Notes under the pieces: model-generated
Told to the model about the DNA's origin: nothing
Databases searched by the model: none
Seen by the model: the letters and a program-made list of their open reading frames with translations, nothing else
In this document: in pieces, positions 1 to 7,140 of the stretch
Layout of the letters: each line of letters starts with the position of its first letter
How positions within the stretch are numbered: the stretch's first letter is position 1
NCBI GenBank assembly: GCA_029288115.1
Contig: JARFPV010000418.1
Coordinates: 1-11,599 of the forward strand
DNA length: 11,599 nt
DNA from: Akkermansiaceae bacterium
Lineage (GTDB): Bacteria; Verrucomicrobiota; Verrucomicrobiia; Verrucomicrobiales; Akkermansiaceae
Direction of reading: 5' to 3'
Position numbers and translations under genes: made by a program

Positions 1-482
1 TCGACGCACCTGGCGGCACCATTGCCACAGCAAGTGACGATCCTTACGGCCCAGCATTCACCCCGGGAACCTTCCTCCAGACAGTATCACCGAGCACATC
101 CTTCTTTAGTAGCTATCCCAAGGATGATGACCAACCGAGCAAGATCCTACCCGACTACACGGATGTGAAAGTCATTTCCGCAAAAGACTCCTACGTCAAA
201 GTGGAAGTGGTGGATACCGGTGAGGTGGGTTATGTCCCTGCTATCATGCTCGGTGAAAAGCGCGCTCCTGATGAAATTCCTGAATCTGGTTCGCCCACGG
301 ATGTCCCAGGTGATGTTGCTCCGGATCCTGAAGTTCCTGGTTTGGAGCCACCAGTCGAAGACCCCGGAGCAGCACCCGCACCTGAGCCCGATGCCCCCAT
401 CAAACCCGGCGCAGCTCCGGAACCCGAGAACAAGGGCCTCGAGCCACCCAAAGTCGTCGACCCCGCAACTCCTGCCGAGTAG
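1..482 (+). CDS. SH3-like domain protein with Pro/Glu-rich tail, C-terminal part
   Basis: The 3' end of a gene whose start lies before the window; the frame is open from base 3 to a TAG at 480-482, giving 159 residues. The middle (about residues 52-84) has the pattern of a bacterial SH3-like fold: a DYTDVKVIS strand, then DSYVKVEVVDTGEVGYVP, ending in the typical GYVPA.ML. The last 70 or so residues are low-complexity and rich in Pro, Glu, Ala and Gly, with GLEPP occurring twice and related AAP-EPE units. Such tails usually act as flexible, extracytoplasmic linkers. The missing N-terminus probably carries an export or lipoprotein signal, but that cannot be seen. No enzymatic motif is present, so the role is unknown; ligand or cell-wall binding is the usual guess for bacterial SH3-like domains. 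A GTG at 165 could serve as a start but would cut into the domain, so the gene is treated as truncated by the window edge. Confidence 0.72.
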   Translation, partial: DAPGGTIATASDDPYGPAFTPGTFLQTVSPSTSFFSSYPKDDDQPSKILPDYTDVKVISAKDSYVKVEVVDTGEVGYVPAIMLGEKRAPDEIPESGSPTDVPGDVAPDPEVPGLEPPVEDPGAAPAPEPDAPIKPGAAPEPENKGLEPPKVVDPATPAE

Positions 483-502
483 CCCAGGGAATGATTTTTC
501 AA

Positions 503-538
503 GGCGACGGCGTCCGGCGGGATGCCGTCGTCTTTTTT
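503..538 (+). terminator. Rho-independent terminator after the SH3-like gene
   Basis: Bases 503-515 pair with 520-532 in a 13-bp stem (core GACGGC/GCCGTC, two G-U wobbles) around a GGCG tetraloop, followed directly by six T at 533-538. It begins 20 bases after the TAG stop and separates the upstream gene from avtA. Confidence 0.9.
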
Positions 539-617
539 GATGATCGATCTTTATTGCATGGCAAGATGCAGCAGTTGTTGCTAGCTCTACCACTGTAGAC
601 AAGGTATTAAACACACG

Positions 618-1904
618 ATGAGTGATTCATTTTCAGAGTTCGGGCAGCGCCTTTGTATGGGCAGCGGCATTGAAGAACTGATGGATGATCTGGGCAATGC
701 ACTGGCGCTCGGAGGACCCGACACCCGGATGCTTGGCGGTGGACAACCCGCACACATCCCCGAGGTCAATGCACTCTGGCGCAGACGGGTTGAGGAAATC
801 CTCGCCACACCCGGCGAACTTGAAAAAACTCTCTCAAACTACGATCCGCCACGCGGAAATCCAAAATTCCTTGAAGCACTCGCCGAGCTTTTCAACCAAA
901 GTTTCGGCTGGGATATCAGCGCAAAAAACATTGCCATCACCGCAGGCGGGCAAACGGCATTTTTCTTTTTGTTTAACGCACTCGCTGGCAAGTTTCCTGA
1001 CGGCAGCAGTAAAAAAATCCTCCTGCCACTGGTGCCGGAATACATCGGCTACGCGAACCAGTCGGTTGGCTCCGATATCTTTCGCGCAGTCAAACCCAAG
1101 ATCGAAAAAATCGGCGAGCATGATTTCAAATACCGGGTGGATTTCGACAACCTGCAGGTGGATGATGACGTCGCCGCCATCTGCGTGTCGCGCCCAACGA
1201 ACCCGACCGGAAACGTGCTCACAGATAACGAGGTGTCACGCCTTGCCGCCCTCGCCGAGGAACACGGCATCCCCTTGATCATCGACAACGCATACGGCGC
1301 TCCATTCCCTAACATCATCTTCACTGAGACGACACCAGTATGGAATGAAAACATCATCCTCACGCTGTCGCTCTCCAAGATAGGGCTCCCCGGCACACGC
1401 ACCGGCATTGTGGTTGCGCGCGAGGACATCGCGGCCGGGGTCGCTTCCATGAGCGCGATTGTCGGGCTGGCAAATGGCAACGTCGGCCAAGTCCTGATGG
1501 AACCACTCGTCCGCAGCGGTGAGATCCTTTCACTGAGCAACGACACCGTTAAGCCATTCTACATCGAAAAATCCCGCCAAGCACGCGAGTGGGTCGAGGA
1601 ATTTTTTGACGGCTCCCTACCCTACCGCGTCCACGCTCGTGAAGGCGCGCTGTTCCTCTGGATGTGGTTCGAGCGGCTACCCATCAGCTCGGCCGAGCTC
1701 TATGAACGGCTGAAAAAGCGTGAAGTGCTCATCATTTCCGGCCATTACTTTTTCTTTGGGCTGGACGATTCCGAACCATGGCAACATCGCGATGAATGCA
1801 TCCGAGTGACCTACACGATGGATGAACGCACCGTACGTGAGGGCATACATATTATCGCCGAGGAAGTCGCCAAGGCATACGCGGAAACACCGAGGGATGC
1901 CTGA
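618..1904 (+). CDS. avtA: Valine-pyruvate aminotransferase (AvtA)
   Basis: A 428-residue PLP enzyme of fold type I that exchanges amino groups between valine/2-oxoisovalerate and alanine/pyruvate in the cytoplasm, linking branched-chain and alanine synthesis. The protein matches the E. coli AvtA pattern along its length: MLGGGQPAHIPE (38-49), LSNYDPPRG (72-80), the ITAGGQTAFFFLFN block (107-120), LPLVPEYIGYA (136-146), ICVSRPTNPTGNV (188-200), IIDNAYGAPFP (221-231) and LSLSKIGLPGTRTG (250-263). Asp223 should contact the PLP ring nitrogen, Lys254 should form the Schiff base, and Arg396 (CIRV) should bind the substrate carboxylate. Length is typical. The ATG at 618 gives the expected N-terminus; an AAGG at 601-604 is too far upstream (13 bases) to be a good ribosome site. 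It is preceded by a terminator and followed after 38 bases by the thioredoxin-fold gene, with which it may be cotranscribed. The related AlaA/YfdZ-type transaminases are a less likely assignment. Confidence 0.93.
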   Translation: MSDSFSEFGQRLCMGSGIEELMDDLGNALALGGPDTRMLGGGQPAHIPEVNALWRRRVEEILATPGELEKTLSNYDPPRGNPKFLEALAELFNQSFGWDISAKNIAITAGGQTAFFFLFNALAGKFPDGSSKKILLPLVPEYIGYANQSVGSDIFRAVKPKIEKIGEHDFKYRVDFDNLQVDDDVAAICVSRPTNPTGNVLTDNEVSRLAALAEEHGIPLIIDNAYGAPFPNIIFTETTPVWNENIILTLSLSKIGLPGTRTGIVVAREDIAAGVASMSAIVGLANGNVGQVLMEPLVRSGEILSLSNDTVKPFYIEKSRQAREWVEEFFDGSLPYRVHAREGALFLWMWFERLPISSAELYERLKKREVLIISGHYFFFGLDDSEPWQHRDECIRVTYTMDERTVREGIHIIAEEVAKAYAETPRDA

Positions 1905-1942
1905 AACAAATTCCACTACGACCACCGCTCTCTAGGCAGAAC

Positions 1943-2863
1943 ATGATACGCATCACACGCCATCTGGCCGCCACTCTATTGCCGATATTATGCCTCCCGC
2001 TCCAGGCCGGTGAGGAGGCCGTGTGGCACACAGATTTCGCGGCAGCAGAAAAAAAAGCGGCTAAGGAAAACAAGGATTTGCTGATTCATTTCGCCGGCTC
2101 CGACTGGTGTGGCTGGAGCATGAAATTAGGAAAGGAGGTTTTTCATCAGGCTGCATTCAGCGAGAAGGCCAGTAAGGAGTATATTCTTGTCAGGCTCGAC
2201 TTCCCTCGCCGGAAGGCACTCGCCCCCGAGTTGGTGCAGCAGAATGCCGTTCTGAAAAAAAAATACAACGTCACGTCGCACCCTACGGTTATCTTGTGTG
2301 ACCCGGCCGGCAGGCCATACGCCCGCATCGGCTACAAGGCAGGTGGACCGGAAAAATATCTCACCCACCTTGAGAAACTCAAAACCCGCAAGGCTGAGCG
2401 CGACACTGCATTTGCCTTGGCAGAAGGACTTGAGGGGAAGGAAAAGGCACGCGCGCTCGAAAAAGCACTGGCATCGGTGCCCCGCACCTCACTCTCGTAT
2501 TATGAGCAGGAAATCGCAACAGTGCATGCCGCCGACCCCGACGATGTCAGTGGTTTTTACAACCGTTACTTGATTCAAAAAACAGCACTTGAGCTACGGC
2601 GCATCGCCATGCCTCTCACTATCAAGGGCAAGCATCAGGAGCTTATTCAGGAAGTGGAAAAATACATCCTCGAACACAAATTGGAAGGTGAAGCACTCCA
2701 GACGGCAATGCTATTCAAGCTTACCAGCCACTACCTCTCGAAGAATCAGGCAGCCACGTTAAAATGCGCCGATGAGATTATTGCCATCAACGACATCAAC
2801 ACACCTGGTCGATACGCAGCTATGTTTAAGAAGCGTATCAAAAACAGATCCATTAAGAAGTAG
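1943..2863 (+). CDS. Exported thioredoxin-fold protein with single-cysteine CGWS site
   Basis: A 306-residue protein with an apparent signal peptide (basic MIRITRH, hydrophobic core LAATLLPILCLPL, likely cleavage after LQA near residue 22), so it should act outside the cytoplasm. Residues 27-145 form a thioredoxin-like domain of the DUF255/thioredoxin_7 type: a DLLIHFAGSDWCGW strand and active-site helix, the cis-proline motif TSHPTVIL (Pro114), and a Gly-rich GYKAGGPEKYL end. The site is Cys56-Gly-Trp-Ser59 where relatives usually have CGWC; the Ser codon AGC at 2117-2119 is one base from TGC. This predicts a monothiol protein that cannot make the usual intramolecular disulfide, suggesting isomerase-like, glutathione-linked or non-redox binding use. 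The C-terminal half (150-306) is charged and helical, with no family I recognise. It lies 38 bases after avtA and 63 before prmA, with a partial AGG six bases before the ATG. Substrate unknown. Confidence 0.8.
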   Translation: MIRITRHLAATLLPILCLPLQAGEEAVWHTDFAAAEKKAAKENKDLLIHFAGSDWCGWSMKLGKEVFHQAAFSEKASKEYILVRLDFPRRKALAPELVQQNAVLKKKYNVTSHPTVILCDPAGRPYARIGYKAGGPEKYLTHLEKLKTRKAERDTAFALAEGLEGKEKARALEKALASVPRTSLSYYEQEIATVHAADPDDVSGFYNRYLIQKTALELRRIAMPLTIKGKHQELIQEVEKYILEHKLEGEALQTAMLFKLTSHYLSKNQAATLKCADEIIAINDINTPGRYAAMFKKRIKNRSIKK

Positions 2864-2926
2864 CCCGCGCTTAATACCGAAAATTTTGCTTCGGAATAGG
2901 CTCTTTCCCGTGTTTAACTGATCGAC

Positions 2927-3769
2927 ATGTGGATTTGGTCCAAACTTTCCGGTATCCAGTGGATGGATGCCTGGGAAGATCGGTTCCACGGCAACCCGAA
3001 TGCCGTGATCTCTAGGCTGAAGACCCAGAAGACGATTCGCGTGGAGGTCTACACGGACACCGAAGCCGAGGCTCAGGAGATCAAAAAACTATTCGGCGGC
3101 AGCATCCGTAAGCTCGTTCACAAGAACTGGGCACTGGTTAAAGAGCCAGAACGCGCACCCATCCGCATCCGCAGCTCACTGATTATCACGGGATCACGGG
3201 AGGACAACGCTGTGGATAAACTCGCCAAAGAATTCCCGGGCAGGCACATCATCCGAATTCCTGCCGACATGGCGTTCGGCACCGGCGACCACGCCACCAC
3301 ATCCACCTGCATGAGGATGCTCGTCGACGTCGCCAAAGAAATGGGCACCACACCGTGGGATATGCTCGACCTAGGAACCGGCACTGGTGTGATTGCCATC
3401 GCAGCACGCAAGCTGGGTGCCAATTCATGCCACGGCATGGATTTCGATCCGCAGGCAGTGACGGTCGCCCGCCGCAACGTGCGGGCAAACCATGTCGGCA
3501 AGATCACCATGTCTGAAACCGACGTTCTCAAGTGGCAACCCGACCGCCAGTGGCCGGTCATCGTGGCGAACATGTTCTCCACCATCCTGCAGCAAGCATT
3601 TCCGGTGATCTCTTCAGCGCTGGAAAAAGACGGCCACCTCATCGTTTCCGGCATCCTTCGGGATCAGTGGGAAGAAACACGCGAGGTAGCACGTCAATGC
3701 GGACTGGAATTCGAAAAAGTCGTCACCAAGGGAAAGTGCGACACCGCCCGAGGCGGTCACCGGCACTGA
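2927..3769 (+). CDS. prmA: Ribosomal protein L11 methyltransferase (PrmA)
   Basis: A 280-residue class I SAM-dependent methyltransferase that trimethylates ribosomal protein L11 in the cytoplasm. The catalytic domain has the PrmA hallmarks in order: AFGTGDHATT (116-125), the SAM-binding motif I LDLGTGTGVIAIAA (147-160), the acidic MDFDPQAV (171-178), the ANMFSTIL block (214-221) at the place where PrmA has its conserved N-I-L motif, SGIL (241-244), and the terminal KGK...ARGGHRH. The N-terminal 75 residues should be the L11-binding domain; their WSKLSGIQWMDAWEDRF opening differs from the proteobacterial form and is one reason I favour Verrucomicrobiota. Length fits the family. The ATG at 2927 has no clear Shine-Dalgarno site. 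It follows the thioredoxin-fold gene by 63 bases and may belong to the avtA transcript. A PrmA-like methyltransferase acting on another substrate is possible but less likely. Confidence 0.88.
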   Translation: MWIWSKLSGIQWMDAWEDRFHGNPNAVISRLKTQKTIRVEVYTDTEAEAQEIKKLFGGSIRKLVHKNWALVKEPERAPIRIRSSLIITGSREDNAVDKLAKEFPGRHIIRIPADMAFGTGDHATTSTCMRMLVDVAKEMGTTPWDMLDLGTGTGVIAIAARKLGANSCHGMDFDPQAVTVARRNVRANHVGKITMSETDVLKWQPDRQWPVIVANMFSTILQQAFPVISSALEKDGHLIVSGILRDQWEETREVARQCGLEFEKVVTKGKCDTARGGHRH

Positions 3770-3834
3770 AAACACAAAAAAGTACACAAACTCACGGCAT
3801 TACACTTGCATCGGCAAAACTATCCGCTAACTAG

Positions 3835-3905
3835 TCCCCATCGCTCCGGAGGGGGGTGCCCGTGGAAATCACCTGTGTCCCCCGTTTCGGGACGTGATTC
3901 GTCAT
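3835..3905 (+). promoter_or_regulatory. G/C-run structured leader before the aspartate aminotransferase
   Basis: Within the 177-base gap between prmA and the aminotransferase start are several mutually exclusive pairings: CCCC (3836-3839) with the G-run 3851-3856, CTCCGGAG (3844-3851), GGGGG (3852-3856) with CCCCC (3879-3883), CCCG-TTT-CGGG (3881-3891), and GACG-TGATT-CGTC (3891-3903). The second C-run is shared between the long-range stem and the small CCCG hairpin, so alternative folds are possible. I do not recognise a named riboswitch here, and no promoter boxes are clear. A regulatory role is inference only. Confidence 0.28.
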
Positions 3906-3946
3906 ATTTCGACCTTATTTCCACCACAAGCACCATCCAAACCATC

Positions 3947-5113
3947 ATGGACTCCATCTCAGCACGCGTAGCCAACGTCGCCCCCTCACTCACTCTCTCA
4001 GTCACGAACCAAGCCAAGGCGATGAAAGCCCGTGGCGAAGAAGTTTACGGACTTGCCGGTGGCGAGCCCGATCAAGACACCCCTGATATCATCAAGCAGG
4101 CTGCCGTCGAGGCACTTGCCCAGGGCAAAACCAAATACACCCCCGCAGCCGGCATCCCTGAGCTCCGCGAAGCCATCGCGAACAAACTCAAGGAGGACAA
4201 CGGCATTGAATACGATCCCCGCCAGATTGTCGTCAACAGCGGTGCCAAGCAGTCCTGTTTCAATGCCATCCTTGCTGTCGTAGAAGAAGGCGACGAGGTC
4301 ATCATCCCCTCCCCCTACTGGGTGAGCTACCCAGAAATGGTCCGCCTTGCTGGTGGTGTTCCCGTGCTTGTTGAAACAACGGCAGAAAACAACTGGAAGA
4401 TCACACCCGAGCAGTTCGAGGAGAACATGAGCGGCCTGACGAAGATGATCATCCTGAATACTCCAGGAAACCCAACTGGCTCCGTCTATTCAGCTGATGA
4501 GCTTCGCGCCATCGGTGAAGTCGCGCTCTATGAGGACATCATCATCCTCTCCGATGAAATCTACGAGCACCTTGTTTACGGTGAAACCAAGCACACCAGC
4601 ATCGCATCACTCAGCAAGGACCTCTACGACCTGACTATCACTGTCAACGGATTCTCCAAGGCATACTCCATGACCGGATGGCGTATCGGATACACCGCAG
4701 CTCCTACCGAACTTGCAGCTGCAATGTCACGGATCCAAGGGCACACAACATCAAACGCAACCAGCTTTGCGCAATACGGCGCACTCGCCGCTCTTGAAGG
4801 AGGTAAGGACTTCATCAAGGACCTGAATGCCGAGTATGACGTGCGCCGCCAATTTGTCCTGGCCCGCCTGAATGCCATCCCCAACATCAAGGTCACCGAG
4901 CCAAAGGGCGCGTTTTACTTCCTCGTCGATACCGAGCAACTCGGACTCAAGTCCGTCAACCTCTGCGACAAGCTGCTCAACCGTTACCGTGTCGCCGCCG
5001 TTCCAGGTATCGCATTTGGAAACGATAACAGCATCCGCATAAGCTACTGCACTACGCTTGACGTGCTCAACGAGGGACTGACCCGATTTGAGGAGTTCTG
5101 CAAGGCGCACTAA
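3947..5113 (+). CDS. Aspartate aminotransferase, class Ib (AspC/AatA type)
   Basis: A 388-residue fold type I PLP aminotransferase of the Ib subgroup, which interconverts aspartate and oxaloacetate using 2-oxoglutarate/glutamate; some members also act on prephenate or aromatic substrates. Motifs: LAGGEPDQDTP (37-46), YTPAAGIPELREAI (64-77), VVNSGAKQ (95-102), PSPYWVSYPEM (121-131), NTPGNPTGSVY (171-181), LSDEIYE (201-207), GFSKAYSMTGWRIGY (235-249) and SIRISY (362-367). Asp203 should pair with the PLP nitrogen, Tyr206 with its oxygen, Lys238 forms the Schiff base, and Arg364 binds the alpha-carboxylate. The frame is open back to an ATG at 3806, but I chose the ATG at 3947 because MDSISARVANVAPSLT is the usual family N-terminus and the 47 extra residues resemble nothing. 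No obvious Shine-Dalgarno site precedes it. A structured leader lies upstream and a terminator follows. Aspartate versus prephenate specificity cannot be settled by reading. Confidence 0.88.
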   Translation: MDSISARVANVAPSLTLSVTNQAKAMKARGEEVYGLAGGEPDQDTPDIIKQAAVEALAQGKTKYTPAAGIPELREAIANKLKEDNGIEYDPRQIVVNSGAKQSCFNAILAVVEEGDEVIIPSPYWVSYPEMVRLAGGVPVLVETTAENNWKITPEQFEENMSGLTKMIILNTPGNPTGSVYSADELRAIGEVALYEDIIILSDEIYEHLVYGETKHTSIASLSKDLYDLTITVNGFSKAYSMTGWRIGYTAAPTELAAAMSRIQGHTTSNATSFAQYGALAALEGGKDFIKDLNAEYDVRRQFVLARLNAIPNIKVTEPKGAFYFLVDTEQLGLKSVNLCDKLLNRYRVAAVPGIAFGNDNSIRISYCTTLDVLNEGLTRFEEFCKAH

Positions 5114-5157
5114 GGCTTCGCAAACTCGAATATTAAAATTCTAAATTCCAAACTAAG

Positions 5158-5188
5158 CGCGGCGCACATTGAGTGTGCCGCGTTTTTT
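5158..5188 (+). terminator. Rho-independent terminator after the aspartate aminotransferase
   Basis: CGCGG (5158-5162) plus CACA (5165-5168) pair with TGTG (5174-5177) and CCGCG (5178-5182), with a two-base CG bulge on the left arm and a TTGAG loop, followed by six T at 5183-5188. The T-run overlaps the TAA stop of the convergent truA (5187-5189). On the minus strand the same hairpin is followed only by a mixed T-rich stretch, so termination of truA there is possible but weaker. Confidence 0.85.
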
Positions 5189-5945
5189 ATGGGTAGACGA
5201 CATGATCTAACACCAACCCATCTGACGGCGCACAGAATGGGGCCCGTCCGTGGGGGAGATCCGCCGGCTGATCCAAGAGAGAGGTAAGGTCATCGAGTCG
5301 CAACCGTCCCTGTGCCGCATAGACAACCGACCCTGTCAGCAGACGCGCCATTTTGTACAAAAACCCGTTTCCGGTGAAAATGATCCGGTAGCCGTCATCG
5401 GTCGTTTGAAGCTCGGCATTCTCGATCACACGCACGTAGCTTGTCTCATCTGTCTCGTTGCCGCGCATCGCAGCGAATGCACGGAAGTCATGCTCACCGT
5501 GGACGAGTTCAAGCGCCCGCTCCATGGTTTCAGGGTCGAGCTGGCGAGGCAGATGCCAGGCCAAGCCAGCTTTCAATGGAGGCAGCACGGGAGCGAGGCA
5601 CAGGTCATAGGTATAGGTCTTGCTTACGGCTGAAAACCGGGCATGAAAATCGGCAGTGACTTCCTCGCACGCAATGGCACGGATCGTTGCCGGCAACTTG
5701 GTATTCACCGCCGGCACCCAGTTGAATGGATTCATGCTCATCCCATCGGGGGCATCAAAGTGCGCCACTTGACCAGCAGCGTGCACACCGGCATCCGTCC
5801 GCCCCGATCCATGGACGCGAACATCTTGTTTGGCCACCTCGGACACCGCCTTTTCCAAATGGTCCTGAACAGTATTCCCATCCGGTTGTTTCCCCCAGCC
5901 GGAGAACGGCCTGCCATCGTAGGCTATGGTCAGTTTCAGTCGCAC
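5187..5945 (-). CDS. truA: tRNA pseudouridine synthase A (TruA)
   Basis: A 252-residue enzyme that converts uridines 38-40 of the tRNA anticodon arm to pseudouridine. It opens with the family strand RLKLTIAYDGRPFSGW and carries the catalytic block HGSGRTDAGVHA (45-56) with nucleophile Asp51, followed by the RFSAVSKTYTYDL segment (103-115), HDFRAFAA (151-158) and the C-terminal FTGNGFLYKMARLLTGSV region (190-207). Length is normal. The start is GTG at 5943-5945, supported by AGGA at 5953-5956 (minus-strand reading) seven bases before it and by the position of the first strand. It is the last gene of the minus-strand tetR-tsaE-truA run, 62 bases after tsaE, and converges on the aspartate aminotransferase gene. 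Confidence 0.95.
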   Translation of the reverse strand: MRLKLTIAYDGRPFSGWGKQPDGNTVQDHLEKAVSEVAKQDVRVHGSGRTDAGVHAAGQVAHFDAPDGMSMNPFNWVPAVNTKLPATIRAIACEEVTADFHARFSAVSKTYTYDLCLAPVLPPLKAGLAWHLPRQLDPETMERALELVHGEHDFRAFAAMRGNETDETSYVRVIENAELQTTDDGYRIIFTGNGFLYKMARLLTGSVVYAAQGRLRLDDLTSLLDQPADLPHGRAPFCAPSDGLVLDHVVYP

Positions 5946-6007
5946 ACAGAAATCCTACCCACGCACACAGATAAAAACAACAAGGATAGATTGGGTAACA
6001 AATATTT

Positions 6008-6445
6008 CTATTCTCCCACCCTAACAATCCGAGCTGCATTTTGAACCACGAAGTCCAGCCAAACGACATGCTCGGGAATGAGTTCAGGAAATTTATCAGC
6101 CCACTCGACAACGACGATCCCATTGTCATCCAAATACTCATCCCAACCGATGCGCAGCACTTCGTCCTCGGTTTCCATACGATAAAAATCGAAGTGAAAC
6201 ACCGGCAACCTACCACCCGTGTATTCATGTGCCAAAGTAAACGTCGGGCTTGTGACCATCTCCTCACACCCGAGCCCGGCAACCACCCCCTTGGTGAAAT
6301 GTGTTTTCCCAGCACCCAGTCCTCCACGCAAGGCTAGTAATTCACCTGGCCGAAGACTTGCTCCGATCTCCTCTCCGAGTGCGACCATCGCCTCAGGGGA
6401 CTCAACGACCCTCTGCCAATCACTATCCAACATCATCGAAGTCAC
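6008..6445 (-). CDS. tsaE: tRNA threonylcarbamoyladenosine biosynthesis ATPase (TsaE)
   Basis: A 145-residue P-loop ATPase (YjeE family) needed with TsaB, TsaC and TsaD to make t6A at position 37 of ANN-decoding tRNAs; usually essential. Visible are the Walker A motif GGLGAGKT (41-48), the switch-like TSPTFTL (65-71), HFDFYRM (84-90) and VVEWADKFPE (112-121), all typical of TsaE in the expected order. Length is typical. The GTG at 6443-6445 overlaps the TGA of the upstream tetR gene in the sequence GTGA, which favours translational coupling; a GGTGG stretch in the end of tetR may serve as ribosome site. Two ATG codons at residues 4 and 5 are alternative starts and would remove only three or four residues. 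No tsaB or tsaD is in the window. Confidence 0.93.
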   Translation of the reverse strand: MTSMMLDSDWQRVVESPEAMVALGEEIGASLRPGELLALRGGLGAGKTHFTKGVVAGLGCEEMVTSPTFTLAHEYTGGRLPVFHFDFYRMETEDEVLRIGWDEYLDDNGIVVVEWADKFPELIPEHVVWLDFVVQNAARIVRVGE

Positions 6446-7077
6446 TCAGGTTTTCCACCGAAACCGTGGATCGCGAACCCGACGATGTCGGCAAGCATTT
6501 CCTCGCGGTCGATATCCCCGACATCTGCCTGGCCACCCGCACTGAGCTGCAATGCCAGCTTTCCGAGACCATGGTAATACACGACCGTCCCCGAGGCGAA
6601 CACGATATGTTTGACAATCTGAACTGGCGAAAGGTTCGGGTAATGCACCAGAAATGCTTTTGCAAAAGTTTGGAAAACCTCGGTGTAAAGATTACGGCTG
6701 ACCGAGGGGATTGTGTAGTCGCTCTCAATCAAATAACGGGCAACAAGACGCAACATCAGACCCGCTGTGACATCACACTCTTCCGGCAATACCACGGGCC
6801 GCATAAAACAGGTCATGACGCGCTCAAGTGGAACCTTTTCCAGTGCACCGTATTGCTCGATTGCCCCGTTGAGTAGCCTAATTCGGTACTCGTTGATCGG
6901 ATTCATGCAGCGTTTGACCGTTTCCTGAATCAATCCCTCCTTACCGCCAAAGTGATAACTCACGCTTGCCAGATTGACCCCAGCTGCCGTCGTTACATCG
7001 CGCACAGACACATCCTCGAATCCTTTCTCAGCGAAAAGATCCCATGCTGCATCCAGAATTTGCTCTCTTGTTTCCAC
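6442..7077 (-). CDS. TetR family transcriptional regulator
   Basis: A 211-residue one-component regulator. Residues 3-49 are a clear TetR DNA-binding domain: TREQILDAAWDLFAEKGF, the helix-turn-helix SVRDVTTAAGVNLASVSYHF (24-43), then GGKEGL. The C-terminal 150 residues should form the helical ligand and dimer domain; the ligand cannot be told from sequence. The start is GTG at 7075-7077, fixed by the standard TetR opening. It overlaps tsaE by four bases and is divergent from a DNA methyltransferase gene 122 bases away. The intergenic region holds an 18-bp near-palindrome and a minus-strand promoter close to the start codon. TetR proteins often regulate themselves and a divergent neighbour, so control of the methyltransferase, and through cotranscription of tsaE and truA, is a reasonable inference. 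Confidence 0.92.
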   Translation of the reverse strand: METREQILDAAWDLFAEKGFEDVSVRDVTTAAGVNLASVSYHFGGKEGLIQETVKRCMNPINEYRIRLLNGAIEQYGALEKVPLERVMTCFMRPVVLPEECDVTAGLMLRLVARYLIESDYTIPSVSRNLYTEVFQTFAKAFLVHYPNLSPVQIVKHIVFASGTVVYYHGLGKLALQLSAGGQADVGDIDREEMLADIVGFAIHGFGGKPE

Positions 7078-7085
7078 GGATAGTT

Positions 7086-7115
7086 ATAGTAATCGCCTAC
7101 TTGGCTTGCGGTCAA
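7086..7115 (-). promoter_or_regulatory. Candidate promoter of tetR-tsaE-truA
   Basis: On the minus strand TTGACC (7110-7115) and TACTAT (7086-7091) are separated by 18 bases, a fair sigma-70-like match. A TATAAC at 7083-7088 is a better -10 by itself but leaves a 21-base spacer. In either case the predicted start of transcription falls within a few bases of the GTG at 7077, so the message would have almost no leader. Confidence 0.45.
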
Positions 7116-7122
7116 CCACTAT

Positions 7123-7140
7123 TTTAAACGATCGTATAAA
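7123..7140. promoter_or_regulatory. Candidate TetR operator, 18-bp near-palindrome
   Basis: The sequence TTTAAACGATCGTATAAA matches its own reverse complement at 16 of 18 positions, with a perfect ACGATCGT core. It lies in the 122-base region between the divergent tetR and DNA methyltransferase genes, 7 bases upstream of the candidate tetR -35 box. Size, symmetry and position suit a TetR dimer site; binding is inferred, not shown. Confidence 0.5.

Noticed and set aside
1049..1546. 165-residue open frame on the minus strand inside avtA
   Set aside because: It lies wholly opposite a well-conserved gene, and its translation has no recognisable family pattern.
2877..2894. CCGAA/TTCGG hairpin between the thioredoxin-fold gene and prmA as a terminator
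   Set aside because: The stem is only five base pairs with an eight-base loop and no T-run follows it.
3118..3654. 178-residue open frame on the minus strand inside prmA
   Set aside because: Antisense to the conserved PrmA catalytic domain; composition and lack of motifs mark it as a shadow.
3806..3946. 47-residue N-terminal extension of the aspartate aminotransferase
   Set aside because: The family N-terminus begins at the ATG at 3947, and the extension is unlike any aminotransferase or targeting sequence.
5755..6327. 190-residue minus-strand frame overlapping tsaE and truA
   Set aside because: It is in another frame over the TsaE and TruA coding sequences, both of which are well supported.
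6301..6876. 191-residue plus-strand frame across tsaE and tetR
   Set aside because: Both opposing genes are clear homologues of known families; the plus-strand translation has no motifs.
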